Source of the DNA: Primulina eburnea
Taxonomy: Eukaryota; Streptophyta; Magnoliopsida; Lamiales; Gesneriaceae
NCBI RefSeq assembly: GCF_022965805.1
Contig: NC_133109.1
Location: 2,743,001-2,807,000 of the forward strand
Reading direction: 5' to 3'
Length of the DNA: 64,000 nucleotides
Position numbers and translations under genes: made by a program. The notes under the pieces were generated by a model that ran no database searches, was not told where the DNA came from, and was given only the letters and a program-made list of their open reading frames with translations. Positions 33,864-44,600 of this stretch are shown here, one piece after another. Position 1 is the first letter of the stretch, and every line of letters begins with the position of its first letter.

Positions 33864-35000
33864 TTATATTCTACCATTATATTGTTCATTTTCAGAGAAA
33901 TCGTTGAGAAAATCTGCAGCATCAATATTGTTCATTTCTATCCCAATATATTGATCATTTCCAGAGAAATCATTCATAAAATCACCAGCATCAAGATGAG
34001 TTGAATCACTCAAACGGTCACTGCGTTCAGTGAAGTTGGTCTCCTTTTCTTTCCCCTTTAATGATTCTTTATAAAGTTTACAAAGGTGCTCAGGGGCTCG
34101 ACAAACTTTGGACCAATGTCCTGGAGTACCACATCTGTAACAAGAACTTTCATATCTTTTTGAGTGATTCTCATTAATACTTGTATTCTCATGATGCCTT
34201 TTCTGTGGATGGTTTGGGACGCTCTTTTGAGATGAGTTATAAAAATAACTATCCCTATTATTTTCAAAACCACGGCCTCGACCACGACCACGGCCAATTC
34301 CACGTCCACGTCCACGACCTCGACCTCGACCAAGACCAAAATCTTGTCTTTGAATTTGATTTTGGTTCCGAGGTTTAAATTCATTTTTTTTACTTACAGC
34401 ATTTACTTCGGGAAATGCTGTTGATCCAGTGGGTCGGGACTGATGATTTCTCATTAATAGCTCGTTGTTCTTTTCCGCCACAAGAAGACAAGCGATGAGT
34501 TCAGAATATCTGGCAAATCCACGTACTCTATATTGTTGCTGTAGAGTAATATTTGATGCATGAAATTTGGAAAATGTTTTTTCAAGCATCTCAGATTCAG
34601 TAATCTCATGGCCACAAAATTTCAATTGCGAGATTATTCTATACATCGCCGAATTGTAATCACTGACTTTTTTAAAGTTTTGGAATCTCAACGTATTCTA
34701 TTCATCCCGGGCGGTCGGAAGTATAACTTCCCTTATATGTTCAAATCTCTCTTTTAATCCCTTCCACAAAGCCATGAGATTTTTTTCAGTTAGATATTCA
34801 CATTTCAATCCATCGTCGAGATGTCGACGCAAAAATATCATGGCTCTTGCCTTTTCTTGTGACGTGCATATGCCATTTTCTTTAATGGTCTCGCTTAGAC
34901 CCAATGACTCAAGATGCATTTCTACATCTAGAGTCCATGGCATATAATTCTTTCCCGTGATGTCGAGCGCAATAAATTCGAGCTTTGTTAAATTTGACAT
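33864..35000 (-). pseudogene. Copia gag with one in-frame stop
   Basis: The N-terminal part runs from ATG 35000 for 100 codons (a typical retro-gag start with LTKLEFIALDITGKNYMPW). It then meets TAG at 34700-34698 and continues in the same frame to 33864. Past the stop are the rest of the capsid-like region, a long Arg/Gly tract (RGRGRGRGRG, about 34260-34340) and a zinc knuckle CYRCGTPGHWSKVC. Two similar DFxNDFS-containing repeats lie at the C-terminus. Only this single stop breaks the frame. Gag would normally form the virus-like particle in the cytoplasm. The stop suggests this copy depends on gag from relatives, unless it is read through. Confidence 0.88.
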
Positions 35001-35699
35001 GGTGGTACTAAAAAAAATTACGATGCATTTTATTAGTTAATAAATATTGCAATACAAAGTAACGGATAAACAACAAGTACAAGTATTTGTAAAAATAAAG
35101 AAAACACACGAGGAGGATATTCTCCGATAAATACAAGACTCGTGAGTATGATAACCAAAATAATTAAAAATACCCTTGAGAAAGCCATCTTCTTTTTTTC
35201 TTCGAAAAATTTGATGAAAAATAATTTTTAGAGAAGAAGAGAAAGTTGGAGTGATTGTATGTGTTTGTGAGATGATATTTATAGAGAAAAAACTAGCCGT
35301 TTTGTTACCGTTTATGACCGTTGGTGTACAAAAAAATAAAGGTATGTATTTGTATAATTTTATGGTAATAATATGGTGTATATAATATTAGACATGTTTA
35401 AATAATTATGTATATCATATCATAATATTATAATGAGTGTCATAATTTATTTTGTTTAAAAACATTATAGGCTTTTATACTTGTCGTATCCCTTACTGGG
35501 AGTGTGGGATGTCGTCTTAACATCCTCCCAGGATTTATAACAAGTTTATGAAAAATTTATTTTTATTATTTCTAATAATAACATTATATTGTATATTAAA
35601 TAAATACACAATAAATAAATAACAGTAAAATAAATATTATTACTTTTGTTACTTTTTTCTTCTGTTTGGAGCTTGGAAAAGTATGTAGGACTTTTAGAG

Positions 35700-35715
35700 C
35701 TTCGTGCTGATAACG
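35700..35715 (-). promoter_or_regulatory. Candidate primer-binding site of the copia element
   Basis: Directly inside the 5' LTR the minus strand reads CGTTATCAGCACGAAG. Reverse-transcription primers bind here. It is not the usual TGGTATCAGAGC, and I do not assign a tRNA. Confidence 0.5.
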
Positions 35716-35992
35716 TGTTGTGAAAAAATAAAAATTTATGGTAAAAAGTAAAAATCTCAAACTCTCAAAATTTACCAAACTACACACTTTATAATATTTT
35801 TCTCTCTACTCAATTGTGTTTTTCTTCACAAATGAGAGATCTATTTATAGAGTTTCATTACACATAATCCAAAAATAAAATACATCATTACCTACATCAT
35901 CACACACAAATTTCTAACTTTACAACTCTTATTTTCAACATTCAAATATTCAACTATTACTTTTTCAATATTTAAATATATTATTTTCAACA
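35716..35992 (-). repeat. 5' LTR of the copia element with TATA box
   Basis: Length is 277 bp. On the minus strand TATAAATAG at 35849-35841 gives a plausible promoter for the element RNA. The outer flank is ATTCG (35993-35997), matching the other end. Confidence 0.93.
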
Positions 35993-35997
35993 ATTCG

Positions 35998-37219
35998 AAA
36001 TTTTTTGCACCCACCATTATTGTGCAAGGGAAGCTCTCAACTAATTGTTGAGTTGGTGAATAAAATGGGATTATAGATCATTAAATATGACTTTGAACTT
36101 TGTACTTTGAAGCACTATATATTTTATTTTTTGTAATACTTACGTTTGTTGTTGGTCTTGTTATTATGCTTGAGATTATATTTATATAATATGCATAATA
36201 AATAGATCAACAATTTTCTTTATGAGTGTATTAGTTAAGGCCGTAAATGAATCGAGTCGAATTCGATTGAATAGGTTCGAACTTTTTCGAGTCGAACTCG
36301 AATATGTTCGATAGTTCGCAACCTGTTGAACATTAATATAATATTTATATGTACATTTTGATTTTTCAGACGTTTTGAGCTTTCGAACTTTTATTCTCGA
36401 AATTTACTATTCGAACAATAATTTGAATAGCTCACGAATAAGTTCGAAGATTTCGAGCCAAATTTTTTTACAAAAATTATCGAGCTTTCAATCGAGCTCG
36501 AATAAACTTGATTCGAGCCGAATTTAAATCTTAAATTTTACTAATATTCGACTCGATTCGGTTCGTTTACACATCTATCTATATATAAGTGTGCCAAAAA
36601 TAAAACTAAGCCAATTTTTTTTTCTTTCAGATTAATCAAATTTCAGAACTAGGCGATTTGAAATATGAAAAATAAAATAAAATAAATCAAACATAATTTA
36701 TTATGGGGCCCCCATCCGCAGCCAATAAAAGACAAAATTGTCCATATCATGCGAAGTAATGTTCAAGAAATGTATATTTTTCACATTATTATAGTATTAT
36801 TATTATTGTTGTCCATACATAATATGACAAACATATTATATATGTCCCCATCTAGGGTTTTTCGAAACAATTACGTACAATTTCATGATGTCGATCAAAT
36901 TTTTTAATTTAATATTATCATGGGCATCAAATCGCGACATGTGCTACAAAATAAATATAATAATTTAACGATAGTTTGATTAAAACACATTAATTTTTAT
37001 ATCAATGGCGGAATCGCCGGTGGTGTTCGAAACTAGTTAAAAACCACCACCTTCAAAAAATTGAATTAAATCATATATTTAACTATATTATAAGATATCT
37101 CATATTATGCAATTATACGCACACACGCACGTACACACATATATAGATTTGTTATGTTGTCTATATCATATTTCATATGCATATACATCCACTGAGTAAG
37201 CATGATTTGTGGCGAGCAA

Positions 37220-37220
<1 letters not shown>
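35998..37220. other. Intergenic; TCGAGTCGAACTCGAA-type repeat
   Basis: From about 36240 to 36570 many short TTCGAA, TCGAGTCG and CGAGCTCGAA motifs occur in both orientations. Similar sequence lies at 28410-28500 and 46790-47180, so this is an old dispersed repeat family. The rest is AT-rich without a gene. Confidence 0.5.

Positions 37221-37295
<75 letters not shown>
37221..37295. repeat. Compound (AC)20 (AT)17 microsatellite
   Basis: Forty bases of perfect AC repeat are followed by about 35 bases of AT repeat. Short ORFs crossing it are artefacts of the repeat. Confidence 0.98.
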
Positions 37296-37298
<3 letters not shown>

Positions 37299-38089
37299 GT
37301 GGACGTTTGTGAACCACCGGTAATAGAAAAAACTCTCAAAACATAATGATAAAGTGGCGTTATTTGAATCTTGTCGTAGCATTTGATGCAACACAAATGA
37401 ACATATATTTGTTTTTTTCCACAAAAGTCGGGCACTCCAACATATGATCCACGAAATGAAATATGGTATATGTAAGAAAAAATGTTCTTTTCTCTGAAAC
37501 TCACCTTCTTTTTTCTGAAGAATATATGAATGAATATAGTGAATAAAAACAATAACCAACAAATCAAATATGAAATTTTTTACATTAAATCCCATTGGCC
37601 CCGGCTGTTCACGGCAATCTTCAATATGAATGAGAACTCTAATAATAAAGAACTTCATTATATCAAATATAGACAAAAAATTCAACATTATCTTCTCATA
37701 TCAATCAAGATAATATATTTTCATCTTCATAATATTTTCAACAATAACAAGATATATTCAAAACAATATTCTCTTTAATTATCTCTTTATATACAAAATC
37801 TTAAAATCAATATTTTCTTCACAAACTAATCTAAAAAATTAACTCAGTTAAAAACTAGCATCTAACCGTTTACATTAGGAGAAAATGAATATTACTTTGA
37901 TTTGATGATGATGGTAATTATTATTATTATTATTATTATGACACTATTCTTGAAATCTCTTGGTTAATTTTTATCCGAAGTCTTTAACGATTATTTAGTA
38001 TATGTGATCCAAGAGGGACTCGCTATAATTGTGATTGATGTTTATATGAAGCTAGATTTTTGGAAAATAGAATTAAAATTAAGAGTAGA
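37296..38089. other. Intergenic, AT-rich; short (ATT)n run
   Basis: No gene is seen. An ATT microsatellite of about seven units is at 37918-37939. The ORFs of 60-170 codons here are extensions of the adjacent dinucleotide repeat or chance. Confidence 0.6.
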
Positions 38090-38268
38090 TCTCTTGTGAG
38101 ACGGTCTCACGAATCTTTATCTGTGAGACGGGTCAACCTTATCGATATTCACAATAAAAAGTAATACTCTTAGCATAAAAAATAATACATTTTCATGGAT
38201 GACCCAAATTATAAGAGATCTGTTTTACAAAATACGACATACGAGACCGTCTCACGTCAGTTTTTGCC
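38090..38268 (-). repeat. GTGAGACGGTCTCAC repeat family, copy c (inverted)
   Basis: GTGAGACGGTCTCAC at 38096-38110 and GAGACCGTCTCAC at 38243-38255 bound the unit. Between them are GTGAGACGGGTCAACC and ATTCACAATAAAAAGTAATACTC, the reverse complement of the centre of copies a and e. Confidence 0.8.
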
Positions 38269-39272
38269 TAAAATTAAGTTGGTTATTTGCCTCCATTTGC
38301 TGAGTATTTCACAACCCCAGAATGAAGAGCAAGTCGACGATAAAGAGCAATATCACTTTTTGGGATGATGTTGAAGATAAAGATAAATTTTTTACGAGGC
38401 TTGTTATTTTATTATTTTATGATTACGTGATTGTTAAACAACGTCGAGTGCCGTGACACTAAGTAACATATCAATATCGCAGGCTATATTTTAGCCTATT
38501 CTAATTAAACATCTTAATTTAGGTATCGTAATTTGGCTCTTTGCATCGGAAAAATATATGTACAAGTAGTATACTAATCATACAATATATAGAGTTCTTT
38601 TTCATGAAATTAATTTTTAAAATAAATTTATTTATTGAAATATTATCTAACGTTCTATATTAAATTTGTAAAATATTAACATGGTAAAATTGATATATAA
38701 AAATAACTGCTGATTATTAGCAAGAACGAGTTGTACAAAATATGATATTTTTACATAATGCAACATAAATGCCCGCACTATTTACGAGATTTGAGTATGA
38801 ACTCGGAACTTGTTTATCTCGGGAAATTTTTAAATATAAGAAAAAAGTGATAAGATGAGAGTCAAACATACAGGTTCAAAATTTTCAAGTTCACCTTCAA
38901 CATATTTGCATCTGCTTCAAATTAGAGTCTGCTCAAATCAAACATTTATATAGTATAGCTCGATAGTCAACTTTAAACCAAAAGAAAAATGTTAAAGATA
39001 TGAACAAAACACTTCTATAAATAATTATATAATTCTTACATCATCTAATCTCACGAGTCAAACGATATTTTTTCATATATATGAAAAATAAATGCTGGGT
39101 GTAGAAAGATACTGATCCTACAATCATCTCACAAGCAAAACAATATTTTTCATAATATCTTTAAAGCAAATGATGGGTGCACAAAAATACATTCTATACT
39201 ATTCTTGTTTTTTGTTAAATTTTTTTTATATATATTTCTTTTCGTTTTCCATTTGTTCTCTAACTATTAATA

Positions 39273-39276
<4 letters not shown>
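38269..39276. other. Intergenic; possible LTR fragment
   Basis: The segment 38290-38560 (CACAACCCCAGAATGAAGAG, then CGTCGAGTGCCGTGACAC) looks like the 3' half of a gypsy-type LTR, similar in style to 63214-63476. No coding sequence is seen. The rest is AT-rich. Confidence 0.35.

Positions 39277-39338
<62 letters not shown>
39277..39338. repeat. (AT)31 microsatellite
   Basis: About 62 bases of uninterrupted alternating A and T. Confidence 0.97.
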
Positions 39339-39340
<2 letters not shown>

Positions 39341-39401
39341 AAGTTAATAAAATCTTAAATATATATAAAATAAAATCTATTATCATAATTATTAAAAACA
39401 C

Positions 39402-39954
39402 CTGGAGGGGGTTGTGTAGGGAAGGTGCATCCGAACCTTTAAAATAGAGTACAAAATATCTTACATAATTCCTGTCTCCTCGTTGACGCACGTGGTGACC
39501 TCATATTAAATCTTTTATACTATACATGCATCAAATCTGCTAACTTAAATAATTCATTCAATTTAGAGTAGATCTCCGGTTAATCTTTATCTATGAGTTG
39601 AGTCAATCTTATCGATATTCACAATAAAAAATAATAATTATCTTAGCATAAAAAACAATTTTTCATGGATGATCCGGATGAGATATGTCTCACAAAATAC
39701 GACATATGAGACCATCTCACATAAGTGTTTGTCTTCTATTTATTCGCGAGTAAGAACACAGCAATTACAATTTTGGTTGTTTCTTTAAAAATGCTGATAT
39801 TGTAGTATTTGAGCGTTTGACCGTGTTACCGGGAACTTGTTGGCCGGAATGCGGCACTAGATTGCTTAACATGCAGCCAAGTTCCGGCGATGGATCTCCC
39901 GGTGAGGCCGTTGACGGTGGCGGTGGCCGCGCCAAAGGTTGCAAGAGATGCCAT
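39402..39954 (-). pseudogene. psaH: Photosystem I subunit H (psaH) gene relic
   Basis: On the minus strand ATG at 39954-39952 opens a frame that starts MASLATFGAATATVNG and continues with GRSIAGTWLHVKQS, then AAFRPTSSR. This matches the plastid transit peptide and early sequence of PsaH as I know the family. It ends at 39830 at a good splice donor (CG|GTAAC). Further along, about 39402-39500, a piece reads FKGSDAPSLHNPLQ and ends at CAG|GTGTTT, matching the YGSDAPSPYNPLQ block of mature PsaH. The stretch between these blocks is decayed, a GTGAGAC repeat copy (39566-39734) sits in the intron, and no third exon was found. PsaH helps dock the LHCII antenna on photosystem I. A functional copy must lie elsewhere. 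Confidence 0.72.
39566..39734 (-). repeat. GTGAGACGGTCTCAC repeat family, copy d
   Basis: The unit has the same order as copy c: ATGAGTTGAGTCAATC, ATTCACAATAAAAAATAAT, ATGGATGATCCGG, then GAGACCATCTCACATAAG. The left end has lost part of its palindrome. It lies between the two psaH pieces. Confidence 0.65.
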
Positions 39955-40127
39955 TGTCAGGCGTGTCTCAAGAAATGAACTGAAAGAAAATAATTTGAAT
40001 TTTATTTGGGAAACAAATGTGAGTCTGGAGTTTTTTTTGATATTTTGATTGGATATCGATCTGCCACGTGTATTATTATTTCTTTAGGCATTGTTTGGTA
40101 CATGGGATAAGAGTGAAATTGATAAAT

Positions 40128-40310
40128 GACAAAAATTTGTGTGAGACGGTCTTACGGGTATTATTTGTGAGAGGGATCTCTTATTTGGGTCACCCATGAA
40201 AAAGTATCACTTTTTATGCTAAGAGTATTACTTTTTATTGTGAATATGGGTAGGGTTGACCCGTCTCACGGATTATGATCCGTGAGACGGTCTCACATGA
40301 GACTCACTCT
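40128..40310 (+). repeat. GTGAGACGGTCTCAC repeat family, copy e
   Basis: Well preserved: GTGAGACGGTCTTACGGG on the left, GGGTTGACCCGTCTCACGG and GTGAGACGGTCTCAC on the right. It is inserted inside another inverted arrangement: CATGGGATAAGAGTG before it and CCTCTTATCCCATG after it (40101-40345). Confidence 0.8.
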
Positions 40311-40712
40311 TGATAAATAATCCCTCTTATCCCATGTTTGGTACTTTTTTAAAAAGCTCATGATAATATCATGGGCCCTTGATAAATAAATTTTGAGAAG
40401 GATAAAACATCCTTTGTAAGAGGTGTAATAATTTTAATATAATGATAAAATACATTACAAATAACTTAATTACCCTCAATTTAAATGCATTTAAGTTAAT
40501 GTTAAATGTTTATTATTGAGATATGCAATTACAAGATCTTGATAACAATGAAATATAAGTTTTTGTCATAGGGTTAGTTTTGTCATTACAATTCAATATA
40601 TAAATTTAATCACTTTTGTTAAAATCATACCAAACATTCAACATATTATCTTATCATTATATTTATCATCGGTTTATCCTTATACTATATATCCTTTATT
40701 TATCATATCCTA

Positions 40713-40956
40713 TGTGTGTTTGGTTGAAAGGATTAAATAAGGATAGATTAATAGTCAAATATTTATCGTTAAAATTTTAAGTTGTTTTAATAATCATTTT
40801 GATCCGATTTAAGATCCAATTTTATGGATAACTATTTGATTAATAAAATTGGATCCTAAACGGGGCCAAAATGATTATTAAAACATCTTAAAATTTTAAC
40901 GATAAATATTTGACTATTAATATATCTTTATTTAATCCACTCAACCAAACGCACCA
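40713..40956. repeat. Foldback element with two arms of about 110 bp
   Basis: The left arm (about 40713-40825) and the right arm (about 40845-40956) are near-perfect reverse complements, including GTTTGGTTGA, ATAGTCAAATATTTATCGTT and AAAATTTTAAG. A short spacer of AT-rich sequence separates them. A transcript would form a long hairpin. It resembles a MITE. No clear target-site duplication was found. Confidence 0.85.
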
Positions 40957-41035
40957 ATTAAAATGATAGCAACCAAATAGTTTCTATTTTTTTTTACTTA
41001 GACTGAAAACTATGTAAGTTTTCTTGTTAGACTAT

Positions 41036-41195
41036 TTCGGAGATCTTTATTTGTAATATAGGTCAATCATGTCTATATTTACAATAATAAGTAATATTTT
41101 TGATACAAAAAGTAATACTTTTTCATGGATAACGCAAATAAATTATATGTCTCATAAAATTTACTCGCGAGACCGTCTCACAAAAGTTTTTGTGG
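41036..41195 (-). repeat. GTGAGACGGTCTCAC repeat family, copy f (decayed)
   Basis: TTTACAATAATAAGTAAT, TTTTTCATGGATAACGC and GCGAGACCGTCTCACAAAAG follow in the order of copies c and d. The left end is eroded. Confidence 0.6.
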
Positions 41196-41696
41196 GATCA
41201 AAAATTGATATTGAAATTCTTTTGTATTTTTATTTTATTGAATTTTGTGTTATTTCTCATTCCAATATGAAGTCATATTTTAAAATTATTGATTTTTTTA
41301 GCTAGAAAATGAAATTATTTCAATTTGATTCGAATCTAAAATCTCATCCCAAATTTAAATACAAGATAGATAGCTTCTTTAAATACAAGATAGAGAGCAT
41401 AGAGAACATTTTCGATTGGGCTTTAAATTTGGGCCGAACATCCAGTTATATACAAGTCCAAATGATTGGAAAATTGTAAAAATTGAATAAAAAGAAAATG
41501 AATTTGATAATTGGTGCTGATATTTTTTTGTATCTTAGCATACCAAGATTCTCTCTTGAAACTTCGGAATTCTGGTCCGGGGAAAGGTGAATTTAAAGAA
41601 TCAGCCTGAAATTCTTATTTTTTTTTTTATTTTTCTTGGAAAGTATACTGCCCCTTTATGCAATTCTCATTTTCTGGTTGAATTTGATAAGATTAG
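41196..41696. other. Upstream region of CURT1C
   Basis: No clear TATA box or other control site is evident. AT-rich sequence with a T-run near 41620 precedes the start codon. Confidence 0.4.
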
Positions 41697-44600
41697 ATGG
41701 CATCAATAACAGCAAGACTGCCTCTCCCACCATTGGTGTTGGTCAATGGGAGACAAACCCTTAACGGGACTCCTCAGAAACTGGCAATGCCTTCCACTAA
41801 AGGTAATCAAACCCTTTTGCCATTCAAGATTTGAAACTTCAATTTAGTAGAACTTAAGAAAAGTACATGTGGAACCTGCCAGAATTGTGCTGAAAATCGG
41901 ACCCCATTTTAGGAATGTGGCAAGCTGTAGGCCTTTAGCTCAAAGATATTAGGCGTTTGTGTGAAAGGAGCGCCGCTGTTGGATTGACTTGTTCTAGTTT
42001 TACATTTGCTTATCCAGTTTTTCTTGCTCTGTGCAGCAGTCTAAGTAGAGTTCAGGAAATGTTGAATTTTGTTTTTTAAAAGTTAAATTATTTAAGTTTG
42101 TCTTGGATCGAATGATTTGGATTTGAGAAATTATCTGAGGTGATGGTTTGAAATGACTCGTGGATTTGAAATTCAACAGGATGGACTTAAAAAATTAACT
42201 ATATGGTATGTGGAATCTATTGTCAAGTGTATTTGTTCAAACAATCTAATAGATTTGTTATTATGGATTTGAAATTCCTAGTTTCAAATATATCAATTCA
42301 AATGCAACCTAAGTTATGATGAGGCTTGGCTTCCATATTTGAAAATTGTGGCTACAGCAATTCGTTTTAGGGATATTTTCTTGAAGCTATTTGTCATGAA
42401 AAAGTTTAATGTAACGCTTGCCCTTGATTTAGGACTTGATAAATAGTTCAGGTTTGGAGAAACAGAGGTTTTATTGGTGTCCCACTTTGGTTCCAAAACA
42501 AAATATAATGGTGTGGTTAACGTGCTTGAGGGCCTCTCCTATTTTGGAGGCTAGTCTTTTAGGAGCTTTCCTTTGTGGTTGGAATTTACCTCTTTTGCTT
42601 GTATCCTTCCATTGGTGCTGTTGAGAATCGACTGACCAGAGGGCTATGTAAGAAAAGGCTACAATTGGGTAATTGTAGGTGATTTACTTGGTATCTTATG
42701 CAGGAGAAAGTAAGTTTAAGGTTGTGGATTCTCGAAGTGTCAGTTAGTTGTGACAGTTAGTTCCTTACTTAACGAGTATACAAATGCCAAGCCCAAAAAT
42801 CGGTGGTTGTGATTTGCTTAGTTGAACAGTGTACAATCCTTGTGATGAAGGTAAATGAATGTGCGAGAATGTACTATGTATGAATTTGATGGGAATATTA
42901 ATTGAAAGTTCATTATTGTGTTTGACTTATTGGTTTTGAGGCTTCTCTTGTCTTGTCATGATTACAGATATCATTTTGTGTATTTCGTGAATGAAATATA
43001 ATATATGACTTCGCATTCCATAGATATAATCAGCATCGTTACAGATTTCTGTTTCAGCTTTGCTTTAATAGTTCGCTATAATTTTTCAGAGCGACATGAT
43101 CGCCTTGGTATAAAATCAAAAGCTACGGGTGAAAACTCAGAAACTTCAATTGTCAAGTCTGTTCAAAATGTTGTGAGTCGTTGACAACCCCCAACATTTT
43201 CGTACTACCATTTTTTGGTGATTAAGTTTACACTGGTTTTTTCCCTTATCATTCCTAACCGTCTCCTTTTTATTCGTTCAACTAGTGGGATAAATCTGAA
43301 GATCGGGTGGCTCTCATTGGCTTAGGTTTTGCTGGTGTTGTTGCTTTATGGGCGGCTATAAATCTTGTATCGGTAAAATTTCAGTAGTTGCTGGCATGAT
43401 CAAGATGCTTTGTGGTGCATTGAAAAATGACAAGATAATTTTACAGGAAAAAGATAAGTTGCAAGGCCAAAGTGATCTAATGCATTAGTATTTCAAAATT
43501 ATTGACCAAAGTGATCTAATGCATTAGTATTTCAAAATTAAACATGAATATGCTGTTGTCACTTTTAATTATCTAATGCTAACAATATTAACATGTTATT
43601 TATATCATTTGCATCCATTATAGGTCAAGAACTCCACAATTATCCTCACGTGGTGTTGCAAGAACTTGCATTTCTTTATATATGAATTGATTTTATTGTT
43701 TAATTCATCTATTAATTTCTGTCCTCTGTCTTTGATGTCAAAACAGGCCATCGACAAAGTTCCTATTGTCCCAGGTTTTCTTGAGCTCATAGGATTAGTG
43801 TATTCATCTGTAAGTCTCTTGCTTTTGTGAAGGGCATGTTCTTTATAGTTTATATCGCATATCCTTAAATTAATAACGTTTATCAACTGATACTTTTAAA
43901 TATCAATTTTTTTTTCTTTTAATGTGGATATCTATATGTCGTTTGGTGCAAGTCCTGATGATTGATGAGGCCCCACAGCAATAATTTTGTATATTGCTCA
44001 TATCGATGTCAGCCAAGTGGAGATAAGTTGAGCAGGGAAAGATCCAGCTCAGCTTGAAATAACTTGATCCTTTAATTCCAGTTGAGCTAAAAAGCTCAGA
44101 CCAGACGATACCTTGAACTTGGTTGAGGAACTCCTTAGCTCAACTCTTGCTTTTATCCCTAGGGGTTTGTGATGACTGGGAAGGTGTCTTACTAGTCACA
44201 TCATGAGCTCACTGCATTGATTCTCACCTGCATTAGTATTGCCTTTTCCGTGTTTGTCTCAAAAAGAAGCCAAGTGTCCTCTCGCCATCAGCTAGCAATT
44301 AGTATAAAAATGGCCTAAATGGGTTAGAAAAACAATGGGTGGAAAAATAATAAATGGAATGAAGTGGTGGAGAGAATTGAAAAAGGAGAGGACTCCTTTC
44401 TGTTGAGTGCAATAACTGGTTCCATAATTCCTTTACAGTTACAACATTTTTGAAGTACATAAATGGTATCTTAAGAAATAAAAAGACATAGCAAGATAGT
44501 TAAGATAATAGCATGAAACTGATCTGATGTTCATATTTCTATCAAGTGGATTTACTTTTATGATCATAAAAGATAACTGAACATGCTGAAAATTGGACAA

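Larger units (their letters stand above)
29808..35992 (-). mobile_element. Complete Ty1/copia retrotransposon (Ale/Retrofit-like)
   Basis: Two direct LTRs of 277 bp (29808-30084 and 35716-35992) begin TG and end CA. They differ at only two positions by my reading. The element is flanked by ATTCG on both sides (29803-29807 and 35993-35997). The minus strand encodes gag then pol in the order protease, integrase, reverse transcriptase, RNase H, which defines Ty1/copia. A purine tract AAGGGAGAG precedes the 3' LTR. The tight LTR identity and perfect target-site duplication indicate a recent insertion. Gag carries one in-frame TAG, so this copy may be non-autonomous. Confidence 0.95.

Noticed and set aside
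33738..33875. Possible intron joining copia gag and pol (GT near 33874, AG near 33745)
   Set aside because: The splice would leave the wrong phase: the join reads into a stop after a few codons. No other GT gives the right frame.
34058..34384. 108-codon ORF on the minus strand overlapping gag
   Set aside because: It is an alternative frame of the Arg/Gly repeat of gag.
37105..37688. ORFs of 70-171 codons with long Tyr-Ile and Val-Cys runs
   Set aside because: They are read through the AC/AT microsatellite and have no conserved sequence.
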